A DNA stretch of 30,954 nt, from assembly GCA_946405485.1 (NCBI GenBank), contig CAMJHJ010000006.1, positions 1-30,954 of the forward strand, read 5' to 3'. Position 1 is the stretch's first letter, and each line of letters starts with the position of its first letter. Source of the stretch: an uncultured Bacteroidales bacterium. Its GTDB lineage: Bacteria; Bacteroidota; Bacteroidia; Bacteroidales; UBA932. The notes beneath the pieces were generated by a model. It did no database searches. It was not told the origin of the DNA and worked only from the letters and a program-made list of their open reading frames with translations. This document shows, piece after piece, positions 24,228 through 30,442 of the stretch. The translations under genes were made by a program, and so were the position numbers.

Positions 24228-24575
24228 CTACATCTCATAGGACATCTGGGAAGGATCATCAATGATTTGGATCTGGTTGGCCAGAATGTCCGTGCCGGTG
24301 CGATCGACGCCGTCCACGCCCGTGTAGTTCTGGTAGCGGATCCTGCCGAAGACATGCAGCTTCGTGCCCTTTCCGATCTTATCCAGGCCCTGGATGTTAC
24401 GGCCTTCCCAGGCAATCACGTTGTGCCAGCTCGTGTCGATCACGGCTGCGCCCTCGCGGTCCTTGTAGGCGTAATTGGTAGCGAGGCCGATGCGGGCCAT
24501 CTTGTTCTCGTCAAACGACTGGATGCGGATACTTCCGACGATCCCCTGGAGTTCGACTCTGTTCAATTGTTCCAT
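24228..24575 (-). CDS. Short single-stranded DNA-binding protein (OB fold), first gene of the fimbrial operon
   Basis: A 115-residue SSB-family protein. The OB-fold pattern is clear: LNRVELQGIVGSIRIQSF, RIGLATNYAYKDREG, TSWHNVIAWEGRNI, LDKIGKGTKLHVFGRIRY and NYTGVDGVDRTGTDILANQI. It stops soon after the fold, with IIDDPSQMSYEM, and lacks the long linker and acidic DDDIPF-type tail through which replicative SSBs bind partner proteins. It is therefore probably a paralogue, not the housekeeping SSB. The start at 24575 matches SSB N-termini; a longer frame to 24665 adds a non-SSB stretch. The DUF3575 gene begins before any gap, so ssb is co-transcribed with the pilus genes. Why a DNA-binding protein heads a pilus operon is not known to me. 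Confidence 0.9.
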   Translation of the reverse strand: MEQLNRVELQGIVGSIRIQSFDENKMARIGLATNYAYKDREGAAVIDTSWHNVIAWEGRNIQGLDKIGKGTKLHVFGRIRYQNYTGVDGVDRTGTDILANQIQIIDDPSQMSYEM

Positions 24576-24687
24576 AAGCGTTTTTCTTTGTTTAAAGGTT
24601 TCCGGGATCCCGGCCGCGCGGTCCGAGTCCCGATGCAAAGGAACATGCTTTCCGGCAAGCAGCAAGCTCTCCGGGCCCCGGGAGGGC

Positions 24688-24720
24688 CAAATAAATACGA
24701 ATCTTATAGGTTTTGACGAA
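24688..24720 (-). promoter_or_regulatory. Putative promoter of the ssb-fimbrial operon
   Basis: On the minus strand TTCG (24720-24717), 21 bases, then TTTATTTG (24695-24688), matching five of six fixed positions of TAnnTTTG. The -33 element lies inside the left arm of the inverted repeat. The predicted leader is about 105 bases, long for this group. Confidence 0.35.
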
Positions 24721-24821
24721 TCTTACGGTCCGACGCGGGAAAATGTATGCGATTTCTTTCGCAGTAAGATTTATTTTACTGCCGTAAGAAAAATCAGAAT
24801 CTGTAAAATTCGTCAAAACCT
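24708..24821. repeat. 21-bp imperfect inverted repeat (19/21) flanking 72 bp, upstream of the fimbrial operon
   Basis: The arms are 24708-24728 and 24801-24821. The outer 14 bases are perfect: AGGTTTTGACGAAT at 24708 and ATTCGTCAAAACCT at 24808. Moving inward, two of the next seven positions differ. The repeat lies between two divergent genes, and the left arm covers the putative fimbrial -33 element. It could be a pair of operators or the ends of a small invertible segment; sequence alone does not decide. Confidence 0.8.
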
Positions 24822-24842
24822 GACATCCGGGCCGGGCAAACG

Positions 24843-24874
24843 CTTGGAGAAGTCAGAACAAGCAGCCATCTTTG
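24843..24874 (+). promoter_or_regulatory. Putative promoter of the zinc-ribbon gene
   Basis: CTTG (24843-24846), 20 bases, then CATCTTTG (24867-24874), each one base from consensus. The predicted start site is near 24881, nine bases before the ATG at 24890. Spacing is the same as in the tcdA promoter. Confidence 0.4.
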
Positions 24875-24889
24875 GGAAAAACCAAAGCC

Positions 24890-25264
24890 ATGAGCTACAA
24901 ACTTCACGATGAGGTGGAAGGAACCTGCCTGGAGTGCGGAAGCACCATCCATGGCCGGAGAGACAAACGATTCTGCAGCCTGAGCTGCAAAAACAAGTTC
25001 AACAACCGCACCCAGATGGCCAAGCGCCAGATGCGGGCGAAAGTAATGGCAGCGCTCACAGGGAACTATGCGATCCTGGAAGCGCTGCTCATTGAGAAGA
25101 AAACAGGGGCGAGCCTCGAAGATCTGTCAGAACTGGGGTTCGACCCCGCTTATGTCACGAGCCACCGGCGCGGACGTTTCAGCCACGACGAATATGCCTG
25201 CTTCGACATCTGGTACTACCGCACCGACACACGCATTTTCAACGTCCGCCGTAAACTTCCCTGA
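24890..25264 (+). CDS. Small zinc-ribbon protein, unknown function
   Basis: A 124-residue cytoplasmic protein (no signal, no membrane helix). A treble-clef or zinc-ribbon site is at residues 13-33: CLECGSTIHGRRDKRFC then SLSC, i.e. CxxC-12-CxxxC, followed by KNKFNNR. This type of N-terminal knuckle occurs in many small Bacteroidota proteins of unknown role. The middle is a basic helix (MAKRQMRAKVMAALTGNYAI), and the C-terminal half (GFDPAYVTSHRRGRF, YACFDIWYYRTDTRIFNVRR) is a small alpha/beta domain. Basic character and zinc site suggest nucleic-acid binding. The ATG at 24890 is chosen over a TTG at 24872. It is divergent from the ssb-fimbrial operon across the inverted repeat, so it could be a regulator of it or simply an ssb-associated gene; both are inference. 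Confidence 0.78.
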   Translation: MSYKLHDEVEGTCLECGSTIHGRRDKRFCSLSCKNKFNNRTQMAKRQMRAKVMAALTGNYAILEALLIEKKTGASLEDLSELGFDPAYVTSHRRGRFSHDEYACFDIWYYRTDTRIFNVRRKLP

Positions 25265-25309
25265 CCTCCTATAAATAACCTGGAATCATCCTCCACTTCA
25301 ACACCTTCT

Positions 25310-25338
25310 GGGGTGCAATTCGGGCCGAATTGCACCCC
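25310..25338. repeat. Perfect 14-bp-arm palindrome downstream of the zinc-ribbon gene
   Basis: GGGGTGCAATTCGG and CCGAATTGCACCCC are exact reverse complements separated by one G. A transcript would form a very stable hairpin. No T run follows (GATTGC), so it is not a standard rho-independent terminator; it may block exonucleases, terminate weakly or serve as a binding site. Confidence 0.8.
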
Positions 25339-25376
25339 GATTGCATCTGCGCCAGCTCTCCATTATTTACCAAACT

Positions 25377-25408
25377 GTTGTCCAACTCGTTTTTATTTCC
25401 CAACTTTG
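25377..25408 (+). promoter_or_regulatory. Putative promoter of the 25439 lipoprotein
   Basis: GTTG (25377-25380), 20 bases, then CAACTTTG (25401-25408), five of six fixed -7 positions. The predicted start site is near 25415, giving a leader of about 24 bases to the ATG at 25439. The surrounding 70 bases are much more AT-rich than the flanking genes. Confidence 0.4.
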
Positions 25409-25438
25409 TATAGTTGTTTAGTATGTGTATTTTATTAA

Positions 25439-27010
25439 ATGAGACTAATAAGCAAGAATCTGAGCATCATCTCCTTCTTCGCGCTGTGCGCAATGACCAT
25501 GGGTTGCAATCAGCTGAAAGAAGAATTGGAGATTCCCGGTTCAGAACCTGGTATTGATACAGCCGTCTCTGTTACCACTACCGTACAATTTGATGAGACC
25601 GCTGCAGCGAATCTCTCCGCCGCTGGCTTGAACACTTTTTCCGAGGGTGAGACCATCGCCGTATTCTACACGGACGGAAGCTATAACCTTGTGAAATCCA
25701 CCTATTCTCTCACGGCCGGCGACCTTATTGACGGCGGCAAGAAGGCTTCCATCACCGTGTCTATGACTGATCCCAAAGCCGGTGGAGCCGTCAGGTTCAT
25801 CTATCCAGCCGCAATGTCCAATGATGACGGCAGCGTTAACTATGCGGCGCTTGCCATGCAGGACGGAAAGCTGGAGACGCTCGCCGCCAACCTTAATCTG
25901 GCTACCTTTGTCGGCACCCTTACCGAAAACGCCGCCCTGCCCGCCAGTGTAACGTTGAGCATGCAGCTGGCCATCCTCAAGCTCCAGATTACAAACGGAT
26001 TCGCCAACGTCACCAATGACATCAAGCAGATTATCATAAAGAATTCCGAAAACGCAGCCATTGTCAACAACACTTCGGAGCTCGATTGCTTCTATGCAGC
26101 TATAAAACCCATCCCGTCTGGTAATATCGTCTTCGAGGCATCCCGTTATAATCGGCTCCACACGAATGCAATCCCCGGCAAGACTTTCCTTGCCGGGCAG
26201 ATCTACCAGCTTAGCGTCCCCCTGTGGGAAGTTGAAGGACTCCTCCCAGGACTCTTTACCATCGATGCCAATGGCAGGCAGGTGCGTTTCTCGCAGGGGA
26301 ACCTGCAAGCCTATTTCGAGAATGCCGGCACTGATCATACCTGGCGCTTCGCAGAATGGCAGTGGGACCGCCTGAACGCTTCATCAGCAAACACCGCCAT
26401 TAACGGCAGCGGCTCCGTTTCCATCATCGGTGCGGTAGACCTCTTTGGTTGGGTCGGCGCCTCGTCGCCTTACAACAACTACGGCATCAACAACACATTA
26501 TTTTCAGAAGACTATGGAAACAAATCCGGAGAATCCCTCAAGAATGACTGGGGTACATTGGCCATAACCAACGGAGGCAACATAGCGAACAGCGGCTGGC
26601 GCACCCTGACCAAAGACCAGTGGGAGTATCTGTTCTCCGGTCGCCCCAACGCACAGAAGCTCTTTTGCATGGGCTGCGTCGATGGAGTGCCAGGCGTTGT
26701 CATCCTGCCTGACGGCTGTTCAATAGATGGATGGCAATCCGGCTACAGACCTTGGGCCAGCAACCAGATTGATATATTTACCTGGCTAACATACGAAGAT
26801 GCGGGAGCTGTATTCCTGCCAGTCACGAACATGCGGATCCTCAATATGGTCCGAAACAGTTATGAGAACTATGGTTTCTACTGGACTTCAACGGCCAATA
26901 ATACCGACGATGCGTACGTCCTTGGCTTTAACTATAACTTCATCTCTGCTGAAACGACAGCAAATCGCTATCACGGCTATGCAGTCCGTCTCGTGCGTGA
27001 TGCCAACTGA
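25439..27010 (+). CDS. Fimbrillin-like lipoprotein with a C-terminal FISUMP-like domain
   Basis: A 523-residue lipoprotein (AMTMGC, Cys23). The N-terminal 260 residues resemble the fimbrillin (Mfa-like 1) fold: SVTTTVQFDETAAANLSAAG, EGETIAVFYTDGSY, GAVRFIYPAAMSNDDGSVNY, LSMQLAILKLQI, and LAGQIYQLSVPL. From about 270 a second domain begins with LFTIDANGRQVRFSQGNLQA, then WRFAEWQWDRL, SGWRTLTKDQWEYLFSGRP, YGFYWTSTANNTDDAYVLGF and the ending YHGYAVRLVRDAN. That pattern is common in Fibrobacter-type major paralogous (FISUMP) surface domains. It is probably a surface protein of unknown ligand. It is monocistronic, and its base composition is visibly more AT-rich than neighbouring genes, hinting at separate acquisition. 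Its 3' end overlaps the convergent regulator gene by 34 bases. Confidence 0.82.
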   Translation: MRLISKNLSIISFFALCAMTMGCNQLKEELEIPGSEPGIDTAVSVTTTVQFDETAAANLSAAGLNTFSEGETIAVFYTDGSYNLVKSTYSLTAGDLIDGGKKASITVSMTDPKAGGAVRFIYPAAMSNDDGSVNYAALAMQDGKLETLAANLNLATFVGTLTENAALPASVTLSMQLAILKLQITNGFANVTNDIKQIIIKNSENAAIVNNTSELDCFYAAIKPIPSGNIVFEASRYNRLHTNAIPGKTFLAGQIYQLSVPLWEVEGLLPGLFTIDANGRQVRFSQGNLQAYFENAGTDHTWRFAEWQWDRLNASSANTAINGSGSVSIIGAVDLFGWVGASSPYNNYGINNTLFSEDYGNKSGESLKNDWGTLAITNGGNIANSGWRTLTKDQWEYLFSGRPNAQKLFCMGCVDGVPGVVILPDGCSIDGWQSGYRPWASNQIDIFTWLTYEDAGAVFLPVTNMRILNMVRNSYENYGFYWTSTANNTDDAYVLGFNYNFISAETTANRYHGYAVRLVRDAN

Positions 27011-27312
27011 TCAGCGCCGTTGGGGACTCCTCTGCCTGCTTTGATAGCGGGACCCAAGTAAGCCAGACTAATCCGCAAAGATATCCTCCTCCATATTTCA
27101 ACCCCTTCCGGATCGGGCTGGTAATCCAGGATGTCGCCTGGCAGGCAGTCGAGCACCTTGCAGAGCTTGTTAAGCGTAGTGAAGCGGATGGCCCGGCCTT
27201 TCCCTGTCTTGAGCAGGGAAAGGTTGGTCATCGAGATGCCGATCTTGTCAGACAACTCCGAGAGTTTCATGTGGCGCTCCCAGAGCATTTTGTCGAGGTT
27301 GACGGTAATCAT
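26977..27312 (-). CDS. YozG-like Cro/CI (XRE) transcriptional regulator with abnormal C-terminal extension
   Basis: Residues 1-65 form a short XRE helix-turn-helix of the YozG type: MITVNLDKMLWERHMKLSEL, GISMTNLSLLKTGKGRAIRF, LNKLCKVLDCLPGDILDYQPD. Such regulators are normally about 65-75 residues long and end just after 'DILxYxPD'. Here translation continues for over 40 residues of non-conserved sequence (VEIWRRISLRIS... ending ASRTRRTA), running antisense into the 3' end of the lipoprotein gene. One extra G in the GGGG run near the conserved end would give an immediate stop, so a single-base deletion may have removed the native stop. The ATG overlaps the stop of the small membrane peptide (ATGA). 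The partner normally encoded with YozG-type regulators is a DUF2975 membrane protein. Confidence 0.82.
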   Translation of the reverse strand: MITVNLDKMLWERHMKLSELSDKIGISMTNLSLLKTGKGRAIRFTTLNKLCKVLDCLPGDILDYQPDPEGVEIWRRISLRISLAYLGPAIKAGRGVPNGADQLASRTRRTA

Positions 27313-27413
27313 ATCGCGAGTTTGCTGTCTTTTGCTGCCAGATAGGCCATTTTGTAGAGTCCCGCAAAGAGCAGGACGATGAGCGGAATCAAGAAGACGC
27401 TGGAATCGAGCAT
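27309..27413 (-). CDS. 34-residue membrane peptide, possible remnant of a DUF2975 partner protein
   Basis: The ATG at 27413 opens a frame encoding a single membrane helix (VFLIPLIVLLFAGLYKMAYL) and a charged tail AAKDSKLAI. Its TGA overlaps the regulator ATG (ATGA), a coupling typical of real neighbours. YozG-type regulators usually follow a four-helix DUF2975 protein whose last helix ends in a short Glu/Asp-Lys tail, so this looks like the surviving C-terminal helix. The frame is open only back to a TAA at 27449-27451, inside the end of the nucleotidase gene, so no full-length protein is possible. It could be a functional micro-protein or a relic. Confidence 0.5.
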   Translation of the reverse strand: MLDSSVFLIPLIVLLFAGLYKMAYLAAKDSKLAI

Positions 27414-27444
27414 CAATACGGATTCGCCCCCTTCTTCCAGCCCC

Positions 27445-28266
27445 CTATTTTACCTTGATCATGCCCATCTCCAGGCCCCAGCAGCCATCGGTGATGATGG
27501 GGACCTGCTTGCCGCGGGCATTTTTCACATAGAGGAAACCGTCCACGAAGGTGTGCGTGTGGCCGCCGATCACCAGGTCGACCCAGCGGGTCTCGGGCAC
27601 GATCGTCTGGTCCGCATCATAGCCGGCATGCGACAGGAGGATGATCAGGTCGCACTTCTCCGTCTCGTGCAGGTAGTCCGCCCACTTGTTCGTCACCTCG
27701 ACATTGTCGAGCTGCTGCATGCGGGAAGCGACCGTCCTGGTCACGTTGGTGGACAGTTCTGACTCCAGACCGATGATGCCGATCTTCAGGCCGCCCCGCT
27801 CGACAATCGCGTAAGGCTTGACGTACTCGCCCAGCTCGAAGGGAGACAGGTCGAGGTTCGCGCAGACGACCTTGATCTCCGGCCGGAGCATCTTGACGCG
27901 CCCGGTAAGGGCCTCGATGTCATTGTCGAACTCGTGGTTGCCCAGCGCGAGGCAGTCGTAGCCGAAATCGTTGATGGTATTCATCTCCAGCACGCCACCC
28001 AGCTCCGTGAAATACGGAGAACCCTGGCTGAAGTCGCCGGCATGCAGGAGCAGCACGCGGTCGGAGCCGTAGACGTTGCGGATGGAATCCACGTATGCCG
28101 CGCGCTCGATCACGCCGCCCACCCCGTCGTCCGCGCCGCCGCGCAGGGGCTCGAAATGGCTGTGGGTGTCATTGGTATGCAGGATCACCAGCCTGGGCTG
28201 CCGGCTGCAGGCACAGAAGGCCATCAGGGCCGCTGCGAGAATGATCAGAGACTTTTTCATACTCAT
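27445..28266 (-). CDS. Metallophosphoesterase lipoprotein: catalytic half of a split UshA-type 5'-nucleotidase
   Basis: A 273-residue lipoprotein (AFCAC, Cys20) holding only the dinuclear-metal catalytic domain of 5'-nucleotidases. The metal-binding motifs appear in order: LHTNDTHSHFE, HAGDFSQGSP, ALGNHEFD, ILLSHAG and IGGHTHT. It ends at MIKVK where the substrate-binding C-terminal domain would normally begin; that domain is encoded by the adjoining upstream gene. Expected activity is periplasmic hydrolysis of nucleoside phosphates or related esters. The start ATG at 28266 overlaps the upstream gene's TGA (ATGA); an ATG at 28260 is also possible. Co-expression of the two halves is thus built in. 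Confidence 0.93.
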   Translation of the reverse strand: MSMKKSLIILAAALMAFCACSRQPRLVILHTNDTHSHFEPLRGGADDGVGGVIERAAYVDSIRNVYGSDRVLLLHAGDFSQGSPYFTELGGVLEMNTINDFGYDCLALGNHEFDNDIEALTGRVKMLRPEIKVVCANLDLSPFELGEYVKPYAIVERGGLKIGIIGLESELSTNVTRTVASRMQQLDNVEVTNKWADYLHETEKCDLIILLSHAGYDADQTIVPETRWVDLVIGGHTHTFVDGFLYVKNARGKQVPIITDGCWGLEMGMIKVK

Positions 28267-29102
28267 TCCTCCCCCCGGTCATAGACCAGCCGGCCGTCGG
28301 TGAAATACTCCACCGGCTTGCCGGCAGCCTGCAGTTTATACACATCCTCGAGCACGGCGTCGATCACACGGACGTCCGTGTCCACATACTCCCGGGCATT
28401 CTTGCCGACGGTCAGGCCGTCGCCGCCGTCGAGCAGGAAGTCGACTGTGGCCACGCCATAGACCTTGTTCGGGTCGATGGGCTTGCCGCCCACCAGCAGG
28501 GTGTCAATCTGATGCTGCTTCACGACCATCTTCACGCCACCCAGCACGAACGGGCGCGAAGCGGCGATGGTGTTGAACACCGCCTGCAGGTCGGAGCCCT
28601 TAAGCGCCACATACACAATGTCGTTCTTGAACGGGAACATCGACACGAAATCCTCCAGCAGGATCTCGCCCTGCGAGAGGCTCGTGCGGATACCGCCGAA
28701 GTTCAGGACGCCCACGTCGACCTTCTTCCCGGTCAACCGGGCCACGTCCGCCATCATGTTGTCCACCCACCAGTTGGAGAGCTCGCTCTCCGGCGCGCGG
28801 GCCGCCATGTCGCGGGTGGTGTAGCCGACCACCGTCTTGAGGTCCTTCATCAGCGGCTGTACGGCGATCAGGTCGTTCGCCACGGCGTACGTGGCGCTCC
28901 CCTTCTGCCATACCGTGCCGTTCGGTGCGTTGTAGGTGGAATCATTCACCGTACCAAGCGCCTGGGGCACAGTATCGGCATTGGGGGCGGTCACACCGGT
29001 GCGGTGCCCGTCCATCCGGGCCTTCTCCCACGTGTACGTATACTCGCAGGAGCAGGCCAGCAACGCCACCGCCGCCAGTGCAACTATTTTTGCTTTAACC
29101 AT
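28263..29102 (-). CDS. 5'-nucleotidase C-terminal domain lipoprotein: substrate-binding half of the split enzyme
   Basis: A 279-residue lipoprotein (LLACSC, Cys19) carrying only the 5'-nucleotidase C-terminal domain (PF02872 type). Visible motifs: WWVDNMMADVARLTGKKVDV, the substrate-contacting LNFGGIRTSLSQGEI, MFPFKNDIVYVALKGSDL and VDFLLDGGDGLT. No metal-binding phosphoesterase motifs are present, so it should be inactive alone and complete the enzyme encoded next. The order is inverted relative to a normal UshA chain: the C-terminal half is encoded first. The ATG at 29102 lies inside the end of the ABC permease gene (19-base overlap), tying the pair to the exporter operon. Confidence 0.92.
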   Translation of the reverse strand: MVKAKIVALAAVALLACSCEYTYTWEKARMDGHRTGVTAPNADTVPQALGTVNDSTYNAPNGTVWQKGSATYAVANDLIAVQPLMKDLKTVVGYTTRDMAARAPESELSNWWVDNMMADVARLTGKKVDVGVLNFGGIRTSLSQGEILLEDFVSMFPFKNDIVYVALKGSDLQAVFNTIAASRPFVLGGVKMVVKQHQIDTLLVGGKPIDPNKVYGVATVDFLLDGGDGLTVGKNAREYVDTDVRVIDAVLEDVYKLQAAGKPVEYFTDGRLVYDRGEE

Positions 29103-30439
29103 TTCCAGAGATCCTTCCAGGTGGACTTCTTGCCGAACATCAGGATGCCGACGCGGTAGATCTTGGCCGAAGCCCAGGCGCAGAACGCGAAGGTGGCGAC
29201 CAGCAGCGCGACGGACAGGATGATCTCCCACGCCGGCACGCCGAACGGCAGGCGCGAGATCATCACGATCGGCGAGGTGAAGGGGATGATGGAGCCCCAG
29301 AAAGCGACCGAGCTGTCGGGCGCGCGGAACGCGTACAGGGCGATCATGTAGCCCAGCATCAGCGGGATCGTCAGCGGCAGCTGCAGCTGCTGCGTGTCGC
29401 CTTCGTTCTCCACGGCGGAGCCGATGGCCGCGAAGAGCGACGCATACAGCAGGTAACCGAAGATGAAGTACACGAAGAACAGGCCGAGAATCTGGCCGTA
29501 CGGCAGATTCATCAGGGAGCTGACCACCGTGCCCATCTCGCCCTGATCGGCGAGCTGCGCGGTCATCTCCTCCACCTGGGCGGCGTCCACGCCACCCATC
29601 GTGCTCACGAGCTCGGTCGGGTTGGAGCCGCCCAGCTTGTCGAGGCCGAGCACGGCGCCGCCGATGCTGATGATGGCCACGGACAGCACGATCCAGAGCA
29701 GGAACTGCGTCAGGGCCACGAGCGCGATGCCGATGATCTTGCCGAACATCAGCTCGGTGGACTTGACGGAGCTGACGAGCACCTCCACCACGCGGCTGGC
29801 CTTCTCCTCGATCACAGAGCTCATCACCATGCTGCCGAACATCGTCACGAAGATGAACAGGAAGATGCCCAGCACCATGGACACGATGCTGTAGACGCCG
29901 GCCTCGGAGATCTTCTCCTCGCCGTCGTCACTCACCGTGTAGGAGTAGAGGTGGATGTTGGCCTTGACGTCCTTGAGGATCTGGTCGAGGCCCTCGATAT
30001 TGTACGTGGAGATGCGGTAGTCCTCCACGGCGCGGTTGATCCGGCTGCTGATGTTCTCCGTCAGCTCCATGCCGAAAGGCTTCGGCGAATAGAGGTCGGC
30101 GGGAACCGTCTTCTCTTCCACGTTCAGCTCGCCCACGGAAAGCACGCCGTCGAAGCCGAGCGTGGCCAGGTTGGCCTTGACGCTGTCGATCGGCGTGGAG
30201 GAGAGGTCCGTGTAGTGAATGGTCTCCGTGTCCTCCAGATACGGCAGGACGATGCCAGAGGCGTCCACGACGGCGATGTTCTTGGTCTTCTCCTTGGTGT
30301 TCATCAGGGCCACCATCACGCCGATGGTCAGGCCGGCCACCAGGATGGGGACCAGGAGCGTCGTCCAGATAAAACTCTTCTTCTTGACCTTATTGAGGTA
30401 CTCGCGGCTGATGACAATGCCTATCGTCTTGAAATTCAT
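29084..30439 (-). CDS. ABC-2 type exporter permease (NatB-like)
   Basis: A 451-residue inner membrane protein. One N-terminal helix (FIWTTLLVPILVAGLTIGV) is followed by a periplasmic domain of about 140 residues (EDTETIHYTDLSST ... HLYSYTVSDDGEE), then about five further helices: IVSMVLGIFLFIFVTMFG, IGIALVALTQFLLWIVLSVA, ILGLFFVYFIFGYLLYASLF, LTIPLMLGYMIALYAF and IILSVALLVATFAFCAW. The cytoplasmic SSVIEEKASRVVEVLVSSVK is the signature of ABC2_membrane_3/NatB permeases, which work with a separate ATPase, here encoded three bases upstream. The substrate is unknown; NatAB relatives export sodium or peptides. It overlaps the nucleotidase gene by 19 bases. Confidence 0.93.
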   Translation of the reverse strand: MNFKTIGIVISREYLNKVKKKSFIWTTLLVPILVAGLTIGVMVALMNTKEKTKNIAVVDASGIVLPYLEDTETIHYTDLSSTPIDSVKANLATLGFDGVLSVGELNVEEKTVPADLYSPKPFGMELTENISSRINRAVEDYRISTYNIEGLDQILKDVKANIHLYSYTVSDDGEEKISEAGVYSIVSMVLGIFLFIFVTMFGSMVMSSVIEEKASRVVEVLVSSVKSTELMFGKIIGIALVALTQFLLWIVLSVAIISIGGAVLGLDKLGGSNPTELVSTMGGVDAAQVEEMTAQLADQGEMGTVVSSLMNLPYGQILGLFFVYFIFGYLLYASLFAAIGSAVENEGDTQQLQLPLTIPLMLGYMIALYAFRAPDSSVAFWGSIIPFTSPIVMISRLPFGVPAWEIILSVALLVATFAFCAWASAKIYRVGILMFGKKSTWKDLWKWLKQK

Positions 30440-30442
30440 AGC

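Larger units (their letters stand above)
24576..24889. other. 314-bp divergent intergenic region between ssb/fimbrial operon and zinc-ribbon gene
   Basis: No gene is evident here. The left third (24600-24690) is very GC-rich and would form the ssb leader; it contains the perfect 12-bp palindrome CCGGGATCCCGG at 24602-24613 and a near-palindrome at 24671-24683. The central AT-rich part (24690-24821) holds an inverted repeat, a 10-bp direct repeat (ACGAATCTTA at 24697 and 24716) and a 7-bp hairpin GCAGTAA/TTACTGC (24761-24767 and 24776-24782). The right part holds the zinc-ribbon promoter. Confidence 0.7.

Noticed and set aside
24716..24725. Direct repeats of ACGAATCTTA (24697, 24716) as part of a CRISPR array
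   Set aside because: Only two 10-bp copies 19 bp apart and no cas genes; better explained as regulator half-sites around the promoter.
25310..25338. Palindrome called as a classical rho-independent terminator
   Set aside because: Strong stem but the next bases are GATTGC, no T tract.
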